From Streptomyces sp. HUAS MG91 (GTDB lineage: Bacteria > Actinomycetota > Actinomycetes > Streptomycetales > Streptomycetaceae), in the NCBI RefSeq assembly GCF_040529335.1, contig NZ_CP159534.1:6882001-6946000 (forward strand): DNA of 64,000 bases, in the 5' to 3' direction. Shown piece by piece: positions 16,755 through 24,575 of the stretch (within the stretch, counting starts at the first letter, position 1; every line of letters starts with the position of its first letter). A model generated the notes under the pieces. It was not told the origin of the DNA. It made no database searches and worked only from the letters and a program-made list of their open reading frames with translations. The position numbers and the translations under genes are program-made.

Positions 16755-18137
16755 GTGACGGAAACGACGGACGCGGGGCAACTGGCTTTGCCGTGCAGGG
16801 AGTTCGCGACATATCTGCGCGGACTCGTGGCCCGGATCGACCACGGGGCCGGCTGGCTCGGCGTCTTCTGGCAGCGTGATCCCGAGGGCCTGCGCGCCTG
16901 CCTCGACGGGATCGAGGTGCCGCCCTGGGACGTGGTCGAGGCGCTGCTCCAGGATGTCGCCGCGCAGTACGGCCCGGACCGCGCCGACCGCGAGACGGCC
17001 CACGCGCGCGCCCTGCACCGGCCCGCCGTCCGCGCCCATGACGCGGCCCCCGGCGGCCGGGACGCGCTGCTCGCCCACCTCGACGCCATGACCCGCGAGC
17101 AGCGGCACGCCACCGAGCGCCGCCGCGACCTGGGCCGCCTCCTCGACTCCGCCACCACCTACGAGCAGGCCGAGTCGGCGCGCAGGGACCTCGCCTGGGC
17201 GCGGGACGACCACGACCGGGCGACGGCGCGCATCGCCGAACTCCGTTACCGGCTGGCGGAGTTGGAGCGATTCCCGGTGGCGCCGGAGCCGCATCCGGCC
17301 GGGTCGGACGCGCTCGACGGCGAGGCCGAGCCGGTCATGGAGCCCGCCATGCCTTCCCGAACCGATGCCACGCCTTCCCGGACCGAAGCCGATCCGTCCG
17401 ATCCGCCCAGGGCATCCAAGCCGGCCAAGACCAAGAAGCGCCGCCCCCGCGGCAGCGCCCGCTTCGCCGGCCTCGACGTGGAGGCGCCGGAGCCGCCCGC
17501 CCCGGACGCGCCGCTCCCGGAGGCCCCCGCGACGGCCACCGGCGCCCGCTTCGCCGGGGCGCGGGACGACGCCGCGCCCGCCCCGCGCACCCCGCGGACG
17601 CCCGACCCAGCCGCCCGCGAGGACATCACCGCCACCGTCGCCACCCTGCTCGGGCTGCGGGCCGCCGCGCGCAGCGGCGAGGCGCACATGCTCCTCGTGG
17701 AGGCCGCGAACTGGCCCGCGGCCCGGCTGCCGCTGCTCGCCGCCGAGCTGCACAGGGCCGGGCTCGGCGCCGACTGGGCCACGCTGCTGTGGGAGGCCGC
17801 GTCGCTGCCCCCGGCCCGGCTGGTCGACGCCGCGGACGCGCTCACCGCGGCGGGCCGCGACGCCGACGGGCGCCAGGTGCTCCGGCAGGGCGTGGGGCGC
17901 CCGCCCGAGGTGATCGGGGCGGCCGTCGCCGGGCTCGACGCCGACGGGCGGCGCCGCGAGGCCCGTATCCTCCTCGACGCCTATGTGCGCACCCGCACCC
18001 CCGAGGAGGCGGCCCGCAGCGCGCTGTGCGACCCCGGCCGCCTCGTCCCGCTGGTGCTCGACGCGGCCCGCGCCGTCACCGACGACCGCCACCGCGACGT
18101 GCTGCACGCGCTGCGCCTCGCCGGACACGCCGCCTGA
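16755..18137 (+). CDS. Conserved Streptomyces protein with disordered Pro/Ala linker, function unknown
   Basis: A 460-residue soluble protein starting at GTG 16755. Residues about 1-95 form a compact domain (CREFATYLRGLVARI, GVFWQRDPEGLRACLDG, PPWDVVEALLQDVAAQYG). Such segments occur in actinobacterial proteins linked to XRE-type regulators. Residues about 100-170 are a predicted coiled coil rich in Arg, Glu and Asp. Residues about 175-290 are low-complexity Pro/Ala with the repeated block RFAG near GSARFAGLDV and GARFAGARDD. The C-terminal 160 residues are helical repeats reminiscent of TPR/HEAT (TLLGLRAAARSGEAHMLLVE, AARLPLLAAELHRAGLGADW). I do not recognise a function; a scaffolding role is a guess. 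It is 87 bp after the XRE gene. Confidence 0.7.
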   Translation: MTETTDAGQLALPCREFATYLRGLVARIDHGAGWLGVFWQRDPEGLRACLDGIEVPPWDVVEALLQDVAAQYGPDRADRETAHARALHRPAVRAHDAAPGGRDALLAHLDAMTREQRHATERRRDLGRLLDSATTYEQAESARRDLAWARDDHDRATARIAELRYRLAELERFPVAPEPHPAGSDALDGEAEPVMEPAMPSRTDATPSRTEADPSDPPRASKPAKTKKRRPRGSARFAGLDVEAPEPPAPDAPLPEAPATATGARFAGARDDAAPAPRTPRTPDPAAREDITATVATLLGLRAAARSGEAHMLLVEAANWPAARLPLLAAELHRAGLGADWATLLWEAASLPPARLVDAADALTAAGRDADGRQVLRQGVGRPPEVIGAAVAGLDADGRRREARILLDAYVRTRTPEEAARSALCDPGRLVPLVLDAARAVTDDRHRDVLHALRLAGHAA

Positions 18138-18152
18138 GCCGGACGCCACCCC

Positions 18153-18176
18153 GCGGGCCCCGTACCGCTGGCCCGC
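18153..18176 (+). terminator. Candidate hairpin terminator
   Basis: GCGGGCC (18153-18159) pairs with GGCCCGC (18170-18176) across a 10-nt loop, 15 bp after the stop of the upstream gene and before the promoter of the pyrimidine locus. Confidence 0.5.
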
Positions 18177-18221
18177 CCGGCTGAGAAACGAGATCGATCC
18201 AGCGGGTTAACGACGATGGTC

Positions 18222-18250
18222 TTGGCAAGCCTCCCGGGTGGGCTTACGTT
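18222..18250 (+). promoter_or_regulatory. Promoter of the first ureidopropionase-like gene
   Basis: TTGGCA (18222-18227), exact 17-bp spacer, TACGTT (18245-18250). The predicted start is near 18257, inside the inverted repeat that follows. Confidence 0.6.
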
Positions 18251-18254
18251 CGTC

Positions 18255-18284
18255 CCTCTACGACCCGGTCTACGGGCGTAGAGG
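18255..18284 (+). promoter_or_regulatory. Inverted repeat at the transcription start (operator candidate)
   Basis: CCTCTACG (18255-18262) pairs with CGTAGAGG (18277-18284) around 14 bases, with additional inner ACCCG/CGGG symmetry. Its position across the predicted +1 fits a repressor operator for the pyrimidine locus. A 5'-UTR hairpin is the alternative. Confidence 0.5.
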
Positions 18285-18304
18285 ATCAGGCAAAGGAGCG
18301 GCTC

Positions 18305-19147
18305 ATGGCCCCCGTCGTACGCGCCGCACTCGTCCAGGCCACCTGGACGGGCGACACCGAATCCATGATCGCCAAGCATGAGGAGCACGCCCGCGAGGCG
18401 GCCCGGCAGGGCGCGAGGATCATCGGCTTCCAGGAAGTCTTCAACGCCCCCTACTTCTGCCAGGTCCAGGAGGCGGAGCACTACCGCTGGGCCGAGCCCG
18501 TCCCCGACGGCCCGACCGTGACCCGGATGTGCGAACTCGCCCGCGAGACCGGCATGGTGATCGTCGTCCCCGTCTTCGAGGTCGAGCAGTCCGGCTTCTA
18601 CTTCAACACCGCCGCCGTGATCGACGCCGACGGCACGTACCTCGGCAAGTACCGCAAGCACCACATCCCGCAGGTCAAGGGCTTCTGGGAGAAGTACTAC
18701 TTCAAGCCGGGGAACCTGGGCTGGCCGGTCTTCGACACCGCCGTCGGCCGGGTCGGCGTCTACATCTGCTACGACCGCCACTTCCCGGAGGGCTGGCGGC
18801 AGTTGGGCCTGAACGGCGCCCAGCTCGTCTACAACCCCTCGGCCACCTCGCGCGGCCTCTCCGCCTACCTGTGGCAGCTGGAGCAGCCCGCGGCGGCCGT
18901 CGCCAACGAGTACTTCGTCGCCGCCATCAACCGCGTCGGCGTCGAGGAGTACGGCGACAACGACTTCTACGGCACCTCCTACTTCGTCGACCCGCGCGGA
19001 CAGCTCGTCGGCGAGGCCGCGAGCGACAAGACCGAGGAACTCCTCGTCCGGGACCTGGACCTCGGCCTCATCGACGAGGTACGGCAGCAGTGGGCGTTCT
19101 ACCGCGACCGTCGTCCCGACGCCTACGACGGTCTCGTCCAGCCCTGA
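18305..19147 (+). CDS. Nitrilase-superfamily amidohydrolase, beta-ureidopropionase-like (copy 1)
   Basis: A 280-residue carbon-nitrogen hydrolase. The catalytic triad is Glu44 (GFQEVF), Lys118 (KYRKHHIP) and Cys155 (YICYDRHFPEG). The sequence around the Cys and the block GDNDFYGTSYFVDPRG are typical of beta-ureidopropionases and N-carbamoyl-amino-acid amidohydrolases, which release CO2 and ammonia from N-carbamoyl-beta-alanine. It would therefore act after dihydropyrimidinase (23128). RBS AAAGGAG precedes ATG 18305. It is the first gene of a run with the aminotransferase. A second copy of the same length lies at 22260 beyond the PucR gene. Confidence 0.9.
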   Translation: MAPVVRAALVQATWTGDTESMIAKHEEHAREAARQGARIIGFQEVFNAPYFCQVQEAEHYRWAEPVPDGPTVTRMCELARETGMVIVVPVFEVEQSGFYFNTAAVIDADGTYLGKYRKHHIPQVKGFWEKYYFKPGNLGWPVFDTAVGRVGVYICYDRHFPEGWRQLGLNGAQLVYNPSATSRGLSAYLWQLEQPAAAVANEYFVAAINRVGVEEYGDNDFYGTSYFVDPRGQLVGEAASDKTEELLVRDLDLGLIDEVRQQWAFYRDRRPDAYDGLVQP

Positions 19148-19209
19148 CCCGAGCACCGAGCACCCCGCGCACCCGCCCGAGCCGTGACCGACGAAGGGAC
19201 GCCGCCCCC

Positions 19210-20502
19210 GTGAACACCACCTCCCTGCACGCCCGCCATCGCGCCGTCCTGCCGGACTGGCTGGCCCTCTACTACGCCGAGCCGATCGAGCTGACGCACG
19301 GCGAGGGCCGCCACGTCTGGGACGCCGAGGGCCGCAAGTACCTCGACTTCTTCGGCGGCATCCTCACGACGATGACCGCGCACGCCCTGCCCGAGGTGAC
19401 GAAGGCGGTCGCCGAGCAGGCCTCCCGGATCATCCACTCCTCGACCCTCTACCTCGACCGGCCGATGGTCGAACTCGCCGAGCGCGTGGCCCAGTTGTCC
19501 GGCATCCCGGACGCCCGTGTCTTCTTCACCACATCGGGCACGGAGGCCAACGACACGGCGCTGATGCTCGCCACCGCGTACCGCCGCTCGAACCAGATCC
19601 TGGCGATGCGCAACAGCTACCACGGCCGCTCCTTCTCGGCGATCGGCATCACCGGCAACAAGGGCTGGTCGCCGACGAGCCTGTCCCCGCTCCAGACGCT
19701 CTACGTCCATGGAGGCGTCCGCAGCCGCGGCCCGTACGCGGCGCTGTCCGACGCCGAGTTCACCGACGCCTGCGTCGCCGACCTGCGCGACATGCTCGGC
19801 CAGACCCGCGGTGACGTGGCCGCGCTGATCGCCGAGCCCGTCCAGGGCGTCGGCGGGTTCACCTCGCCGCCCGACGGCCTGTACGCCCGCTTCCGCGAGG
19901 TGCTGCGGGAGCACGGCATCCTGTGGATCTCCGACGAGGTGCAGACCGGCTGGGGCCGCACCGGCGACCACTTCTGGGGCTGGCAGGCGCACGACCAGGC
20001 CGGCCCGCCCGACCTGCTCACCTTCGCCAAGGGCATCGGCAATGGCATGTCGATCGGCGGTGTCGTCGCCCGCGCAGACGTCATGAACTGCCTCGACGCC
20101 AACTCCATCTCGACCTTCGGCGGCTCCCCGGTCACCATGGCCGCGGGGCTCGCCAACCTCTCGTACCTCCTGGAACACGACCTCCAGGGCAACGCCCGCC
20201 GCGTCGGCGGCCTCCTCATCGAACGGCTCCGGGCCATCGCGGCCCAGGTCCCCGCCGTACGGGACGTGCGCGGCCGGGGCCTGATGATCGGTGTCGAGCT
20301 GGTGCGGCCCGGCACGGACGAGGCGTCCCCCGAAGCGGCGACCGCGGTCCTGGAGTCCTGCCGCGAGGCGGGCCTCCTCATCGGCAAGGGCGGCGGCCAC
20401 AACACGAGCGTCCTGCGCATCGCACCGCCCCTGTCCCTGACGGTGGCGGAGGCGGAGGAGGGCGCCGCGATCTTGGAAGGGGCGTTGCGAGAAGCCCCGT
20501 AG
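19210..20502 (+). CDS. Class III PLP aminotransferase, probable beta-alanine transaminase
   Basis: A 430-residue fold-type I aminotransferase. Visible features are TSGTEANDTALMLA, the cofactor-stacking region NSYHGRS, the Asp of DEVQTGWGRTG and the Schiff-base lysine in LLTFAKGIGNGM. The C-terminal RGRGLMIGVELVRPG is typical of omega-amino-acid transaminases. Its position 62 bp after a ureidopropionase-like gene suggests beta-alanine (or beta-aminoisobutyrate) as donor, giving malonate semialdehyde. That is an inference from context, since related enzymes also use GABA or ornithine. GTG 19210 is the start; codons upstream in frame belong to the shadow of copy 1. Its TAG stop abuts a dispersed intergenic repeat. 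Confidence 0.88.
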   Translation: MNTTSLHARHRAVLPDWLALYYAEPIELTHGEGRHVWDAEGRKYLDFFGGILTTMTAHALPEVTKAVAEQASRIIHSSTLYLDRPMVELAERVAQLSGIPDARVFFTTSGTEANDTALMLATAYRRSNQILAMRNSYHGRSFSAIGITGNKGWSPTSLSPLQTLYVHGGVRSRGPYAALSDAEFTDACVADLRDMLGQTRGDVAALIAEPVQGVGGFTSPPDGLYARFREVLREHGILWISDEVQTGWGRTGDHFWGWQAHDQAGPPDLLTFAKGIGNGMSIGGVVARADVMNCLDANSISTFGGSPVTMAAGLANLSYLLEHDLQGNARRVGGLLIERLRAIAAQVPAVRDVRGRGLMIGVELVRPGTDEASPEAATAVLESCREAGLLIGKGGGHNTSVLRIAPPLSLTVAEAEEGAAILEGALREAP

Positions 20503-20536
20503 GGGCGCGGGGGGAACTGCGCGACCAGCCACGACG
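20501..20536 (+). repeat. Streptomyces dispersed intergenic repeat, copy A
   Basis: AGGGGCGCGG followed by GGGGAACTGCGCGACCAGCC is the element found widely between Streptomyces genes. Two inverted-orientation copies occur at 54847-54881 and 54926-54960. Here it begins at the aminotransferase stop codon and may act as a transcript end or RNA hairpin element. Confidence 0.75.
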
Positions 20537-20582
20537 AACCCGCACTCGGCCGTCAACAGAAGCCCCACGGCGAGGAGGCCCG

Positions 20583-22148
20583 ATGCCGACCACCGCACCC
20601 GGCACCGAACACGCCCTGTCCGTCCGCCAGATACTCGCCCTGGAACGCATCGCGGCCGGCGAACCCGAGGTGGTCGCGGCGGCGCACCACCTCGACCGCG
20701 CCGTCCGCTGGGTGCACGTCGCGGAGGCCGCCGACGTCGGCGTCATGCTCACCGGCGGCGAGATGATCCTCACCACCGGCGTCCTCCTCACCGGCGACGC
20801 GCACACGCAGACCGAGTACATCAGGTCCCTGCACCGCGCGGAGGCCTCGGCCCTGGTCCTCGGCCTCGGCCGGGCCTTCCCGTCCCCGCCGGAGGACATG
20901 CGGCGCGCCGCCGAGCGCTACGGCCTGCCCATGGTCGTCCTGCACCGCCCCTTCCCCTTCGCCGAACTCACCGAGGAGGTCCAGTCCCGCCTGGTGCGGC
21001 GCAAGTTCGCGGCGGTCAGCCTCTCCGAGGGCATCCGCACCGCCCTCACCGGCCTGATCACGGCGGGCGCTCCGCTCCAGGCCCTGCTCGACGAGGTCGC
21101 CGCGCACAGCGCCTGCCCGGTGCTCGTCACCAACCTCGCCCACCGCGTCCTCGCCACCGCCGGCGAGCGGCCCGCCGTCGACGACGTGCTGCGCGACTGG
21201 GAGCGGATCGCCCGGCAGCCGGGCGGCGTCGACGGCGAGGGCTGGCTCCGCGCCGACCTCGGCGGGCGCGGCGAACGCTGGGGCTCGGTCGTCCTGTGCG
21301 GCTACCGCGGCGACGGCGCCACCGGCCGCCTCCTCGCCGACCGCGCCGCCGAGGCCCTGGTCCTGCACCGCATGCTCTCGGGCGCGGGGTCCGCGACCTG
21401 GGAGGAGCAGTCCGCGCGGTGCCTGCTGGCCGACCTGATCTCGGGCACCGCCCCGGCCCGCCACTTCCTGCCCCGCGCCCGGGCGGCCGGGCTCCCCGTG
21501 AACCGCCGCACCTTCGTCCCCCTCGTCGTCCGCGACCGCACCGCGACCCAGCTCGACCGCGTCGTACGGCTCCTGGGCCTGCCCGCACTCGTCGCCGAAC
21601 TCGCCGACGGCACCACGGCCGTGCTCCTCAGCCTTGCCCGCGACCAGGCCGCACAGCCCCTCACCGCCCACTTCGCGGCCCGGCTGCACGCCGAGACCGG
21701 CGAACCCGCCGTGATCGCCGCCGGACCCGACCGCACCACCTGGGACGAGGTGCCGGCCGCCCTCCAGGAGGCGCTGCACGTCGCCGACGCCGTCGCCGGG
21801 GCGGCATCGTCGTCCGGACTGCCCGCCGTCGTCCGCCTGGGCGACGTACGGCTGCGCGGTCTGATGCGGCTGCTGCGTGACGACCCGCGCGTCCAGTCGT
21901 TCGCCGAGCGGGAGCTGGACGGCCTGCTGTGCGCGGACGACACCGACGCGCTGCTGCCGGTCCTGCGCACCTACCTCGCCACCGGCCGCAACAAGTCCCG
22001 TACCGCCCAGCTCCACCACATGAGCCGCCCCGCCCTCTACCGCCGCCTGGAGGCCATCGAGACGCTGCTCGGCATCGACCTCGACGACTTCGAGCAGGCC
22101 GCGTCCGTGCACATCGCGCTCCTCGCGCACGACGCGCAGCAGGCGTGA
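20583..22148 (+). CDS. PucR-family transcriptional regulator of the pyrimidine locus
   Basis: A 521-residue regulator. An N-terminal PucR ligand-sensing domain (about 10-130: LSVRQILALERI, VRWVHVAEAADVGVMLTGGE) is followed by a GGDEF-like CdaR middle region and a C-terminal PucR helix-turn-helix (LRTYLATGRNKSRTAQLHHMSRPALYRRL). Relatives regulate purine/pyrimidine or amino-acid catabolism, often in response to a pathway metabolite. It lies between the two amidohydrolase copies. Its stop codon falls within the first of two direct repeats that precede the second copy, which suggests that it controls the downstream promoter. RBS GGCGAGGAGG precedes ATG 20583. Confidence 0.88.
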   Translation: MPTTAPGTEHALSVRQILALERIAAGEPEVVAAAHHLDRAVRWVHVAEAADVGVMLTGGEMILTTGVLLTGDAHTQTEYIRSLHRAEASALVLGLGRAFPSPPEDMRRAAERYGLPMVVLHRPFPFAELTEEVQSRLVRRKFAAVSLSEGIRTALTGLITAGAPLQALLDEVAAHSACPVLVTNLAHRVLATAGERPAVDDVLRDWERIARQPGGVDGEGWLRADLGGRGERWGSVVLCGYRGDGATGRLLADRAAEALVLHRMLSGAGSATWEEQSARCLLADLISGTAPARHFLPRARAAGLPVNRRTFVPLVVRDRTATQLDRVVRLLGLPALVAELADGTTAVLLSLARDQAAQPLTAHFAARLHAETGEPAVIAAGPDRTTWDEVPAALQEALHVADAVAGAASSSGLPAVVRLGDVRLRGLMRLLRDDPRVQSFAERELDGLLCADDTDALLPVLRTYLATGRNKSRTAQLHHMSRPALYRRLEAIETLLGIDLDDFEQAASVHIALLAHDAQQA

Positions 22149-22220
22149 CACGGTGGAACGACACGCGGCGGCGGACGTGACACGGTGCAACTCGGCGGCG
22201 GCGCCCCGGCTTCCTATCGT
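22145..22220 (+). promoter_or_regulatory. 32-bp tandem repeat and promoter ahead of the second amidohydrolase
   Basis: The 15-mer GTGACACGGTGSAAC occurs at 22145-22159 and 22177-22191, exactly 32 bp apart (three helical turns), each followed by similar CGGCGGCGG-rich sequence. A -10-like TATCGT lies at 22215-22220, while the -35 position (22192-22197) is poor. Sites on one face of the helix upstream of a weak -35 fit an activator, most simply the adjacent PucR protein. Confidence 0.55.
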
Positions 22221-22259
22221 CATGGGCACACCGAGCATCCCGCCACGCTGGAGGCCCTG

Positions 22260-23102
22260 ATGAGCCCCGTGATCCGCGCCGCGATCTTCCAGACCGCATG
22301 GACCGGCGACAAGGAATCCATGATCAAGGTGCACGAGCAGGCCGTTCGTGACGCCGCCGCGCAGGGCGCCCAGGTCCTGTGCTTCCAGGAGCTGTTCTAC
22401 GGCCCGTACTTCTGCCAGGTGCAGGACCCCGAGTTCTACGCGTACGCCGAGGCCGTCCCCGACGGCCCCATCGTCCGCCGCTTCCAGGACCTGGCCCGCG
22501 AGCACGGCATCGTCCTCGTCCTGCCCATGTACGAGGAGGAGCAGCCGGGCGTCCTCTACAACACCGCCGCCGTCATCGACGCCGACGGCAGCTACCTCGG
22601 CAAGTACCGCAAGACGCACATCCCGCAGGTGAAGGGCTTCTGGGAGAAGTTCTACTTCCGCCCGGGCAACAGCGGCTGGCCCGTCTTCGACACCGCCGTC
22701 GGCAAGATCGGCGTCTACATCTGCTACGACCGGCACTTCCCCGAGGGCTGGCGCGCGCTCGGCCTCGAAGGCGCCCAGATCGTCTTCAACCCGTCGGCCA
22801 CCTCGCGCGGCCTCTCCCGCTACCTGTGGCAGCTGGAGCAGCCGGCCGCCGCCGTCGCCAACGAGTACTTCGTCGGCGCCATCAACCGCGTCGGCGTCGA
22901 GGAGTACGGCGACAACGACTTCTACGGCACGTCCTACTTCGTCGACCCCGAGGGCCGGTTCGTCGGAGAGGTCGCCGACGACAAGGCGCCCGAACTCGTC
23001 GTCCGCGACCTCGACATCGCCAAGCTGCGCGAGGTCCGCGACCGCTGGCAGTTCTACCGGGACCGCGCCCCGCAGGCGTACGAGCCCCTGACCCGCCCGT
23101 AA
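22260..23102 (+). CDS. Nitrilase-superfamily amidohydrolase, beta-ureidopropionase-like (copy 2)
   Basis: A 280-residue paralogue of the protein at 18305. It has the same length, the triad at the same positions (Glu44, Lys118, Cys155 in YICYDRHFPEG) and near-identical blocks such as KGFWEKFYF, NPSATSRGLS and EYGDNDFYGTSYFVDP. Differences cluster in residues 50-100. It probably hydrolyses N-carbamoyl-beta-alanine or N-carbamoyl-amino acids. It lies 25 bp upstream of dihydropyrimidinase and so probably forms the catalytic operon with it. ATG 22260 follows TGGAGG. Two copies flanking the regulator suggest either differing substrate preference or differing induction. Confidence 0.9.
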   Translation: MSPVIRAAIFQTAWTGDKESMIKVHEQAVRDAAAQGAQVLCFQELFYGPYFCQVQDPEFYAYAEAVPDGPIVRRFQDLAREHGIVLVLPMYEEEQPGVLYNTAAVIDADGSYLGKYRKTHIPQVKGFWEKFYFRPGNSGWPVFDTAVGKIGVYICYDRHFPEGWRALGLEGAQIVFNPSATSRGLSRYLWQLEQPAAAVANEYFVGAINRVGVEEYGDNDFYGTSYFVDPEGRFVGEVADDKAPELVVRDLDIAKLREVRDRWQFYRDRAPQAYEPLTRP

Positions 23103-23127
23103 GACCGCCGCACTTCTGGAGGAGAAC

Positions 23128-24534
23128 ATGAGCGCCGTCCGTACCGTCATCCGCGGTGGTCTCGTCGTCACCGCCGCCGACGAGATGCACGCCGACGTCC
23201 TCGTCGAGGACGGCCGCGTCGCGGCCCTCGCGGCCAGCGGCAGCGACACCGCCGCGTCCTGGACGGACGCGCGCACCATCGACGCGAGCCAGAAGTACGT
23301 CATCCCGGGCGGCGTCGACGCGCACACCCACATGGAGATGCCGTTCGGCGGCACGTTCGCCGCGGACACCTTCGAGACGGGCACGCGCGCCGCCGCCTGG
23401 GGCGGCACCACCACCATCGTCGACTTCGCGATCCAGTCCAAGGGCCGCAGCCTGCGCGAGGGCCTCGACAGCTGGTACGCCAAGGCCGACGGGCAGTGCG
23501 CCGTCGACTACGGCTTCCACATGATCGTCTCCGACGTGAACGACGACACCCTGAAGGAGATGGACCTGCTGGTGGGGGAGGGGGTCACCTCCTTCAAGCA
23601 GTTCATGGCCTACCCGGGCGTCTTCTACAGCGACGACGGCCAGATCCTGCGCGCCATGCAGCGGGCCGGTGAGAACGGCGGGCTGATCATGATGCACGCC
23701 GAGAACGGCATCGCGATCGACGTCCTCGTCGAACAGGCCCTGGCCCGCGGCGAGACCGACCCCCGCTTTCACGGCGAGGTCCGGAAGGCGCTGCTGGAGG
23801 CCGAGGCGACCCACCGCGCGATCAAACTGGCGCAGGTCGCCGGGGCGCCGCTGTACGTCGTCCACGTCTCCGCGCGGGAAGCCCTCGCCGAGCTGGCGCG
23901 CGCCCGCGACGAGGGCCTGAACGTCTTCGGCGAGACCTGTCCGCAGTACCTGTTCCTGTCCACCGACAACCTCGCCGAGCCCGACTTCGAGGGCGCCAAG
24001 TACGTGTGCAGCACGCCGCTGCGCCCCAAGGACCACCAGGCGGCCCTCTGGCGCGGCCTGCGCACCAACGACCTCCAGGTGGTCTCCACCGACCACTGCC
24101 CGTTCTGCTTCACCGGCCAGAAAGAGCTGGGCCGCGGCGACTTCTCGAAGATCCCGAACGGCATGCCGGGCGTCGAGAACCGGATGGACCTCCTGCACCA
24201 GGCCGTCGTCGACGGGCACATCAGCCGCCGCCGCTGGATCGAGATCGCCTGCGCGACCCCGGCCCGGATGTTCGGCCTGTACCCGAAGAAGGGCACCATC
24301 GCGCCGGGCGCCGACGCGGACATCGTCGTCTACGACCCGCACGCCGAGCAGACCGTCGGCGCCGAGACCCACCACATGAACGTCGACTACTCCGCGTACG
24401 AGGGCAAGCGCCTGACCGGCCGCGTGGAGACGGTCCTCTCGCGCGGCGAACTCGTCATCACCGACCGGGAGTTCACGGGCCGCGCCGGGCACGGCACGTA
24501 CACCCCGCGCTCCACCTGCCAGTACCTGAACTGA
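23128..24534 (+). CDS. hydA: Dihydropyrimidinase / D-hydantoinase
   Basis: A 468-residue amidohydrolase that opens dihydrouracil, dihydrothymine or hydantoins to N-carbamoyl-amino acids. The binuclear metal site is visible: His66 and His68 (DAHTHMEM), the carbamylated Lys157 (TSFKQFMAYPG), HAENG, the His of VVHVSAREAL and STDHCPF with the catalytic Asp. NGMPGVENRMDLL and ACATPARMFGLYPKKGTIAPGADADIV are diagnostic of the family. RBS GGAGGAGAAC precedes ATG 23128. It lies 25 bp after copy 2 of the amidohydrolase and 41 bp before the LLM oxidoreductase. Confidence 0.95.
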   Translation: MSAVRTVIRGGLVVTAADEMHADVLVEDGRVAALAASGSDTAASWTDARTIDASQKYVIPGGVDAHTHMEMPFGGTFAADTFETGTRAAAWGGTTTIVDFAIQSKGRSLREGLDSWYAKADGQCAVDYGFHMIVSDVNDDTLKEMDLLVGEGVTSFKQFMAYPGVFYSDDGQILRAMQRAGENGGLIMMHAENGIAIDVLVEQALARGETDPRFHGEVRKALLEAEATHRAIKLAQVAGAPLYVVHVSAREALAELARARDEGLNVFGETCPQYLFLSTDNLAEPDFEGAKYVCSTPLRPKDHQAALWRGLRTNDLQVVSTDHCPFCFTGQKELGRGDFSKIPNGMPGVENRMDLLHQAVVDGHISRRRWIEIACATPARMFGLYPKKGTIAPGADADIVVYDPHAEQTVGAETHHMNVDYSAYEGKRLTGRVETVLSRGELVITDREFTGRAGHGTYTPRSTCQYLN

Positions 24535-24575
24535 ACCAGCACTGAACCTGATCTGAGCAAGCGAGGGATCACATC

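Noticed and set aside
20553..23483. A 976-residue open frame on the minus strand across PucR and the second amidohydrolase
   Set aside because: Antisense shadow of two well-defined genes; no recognisable motif.
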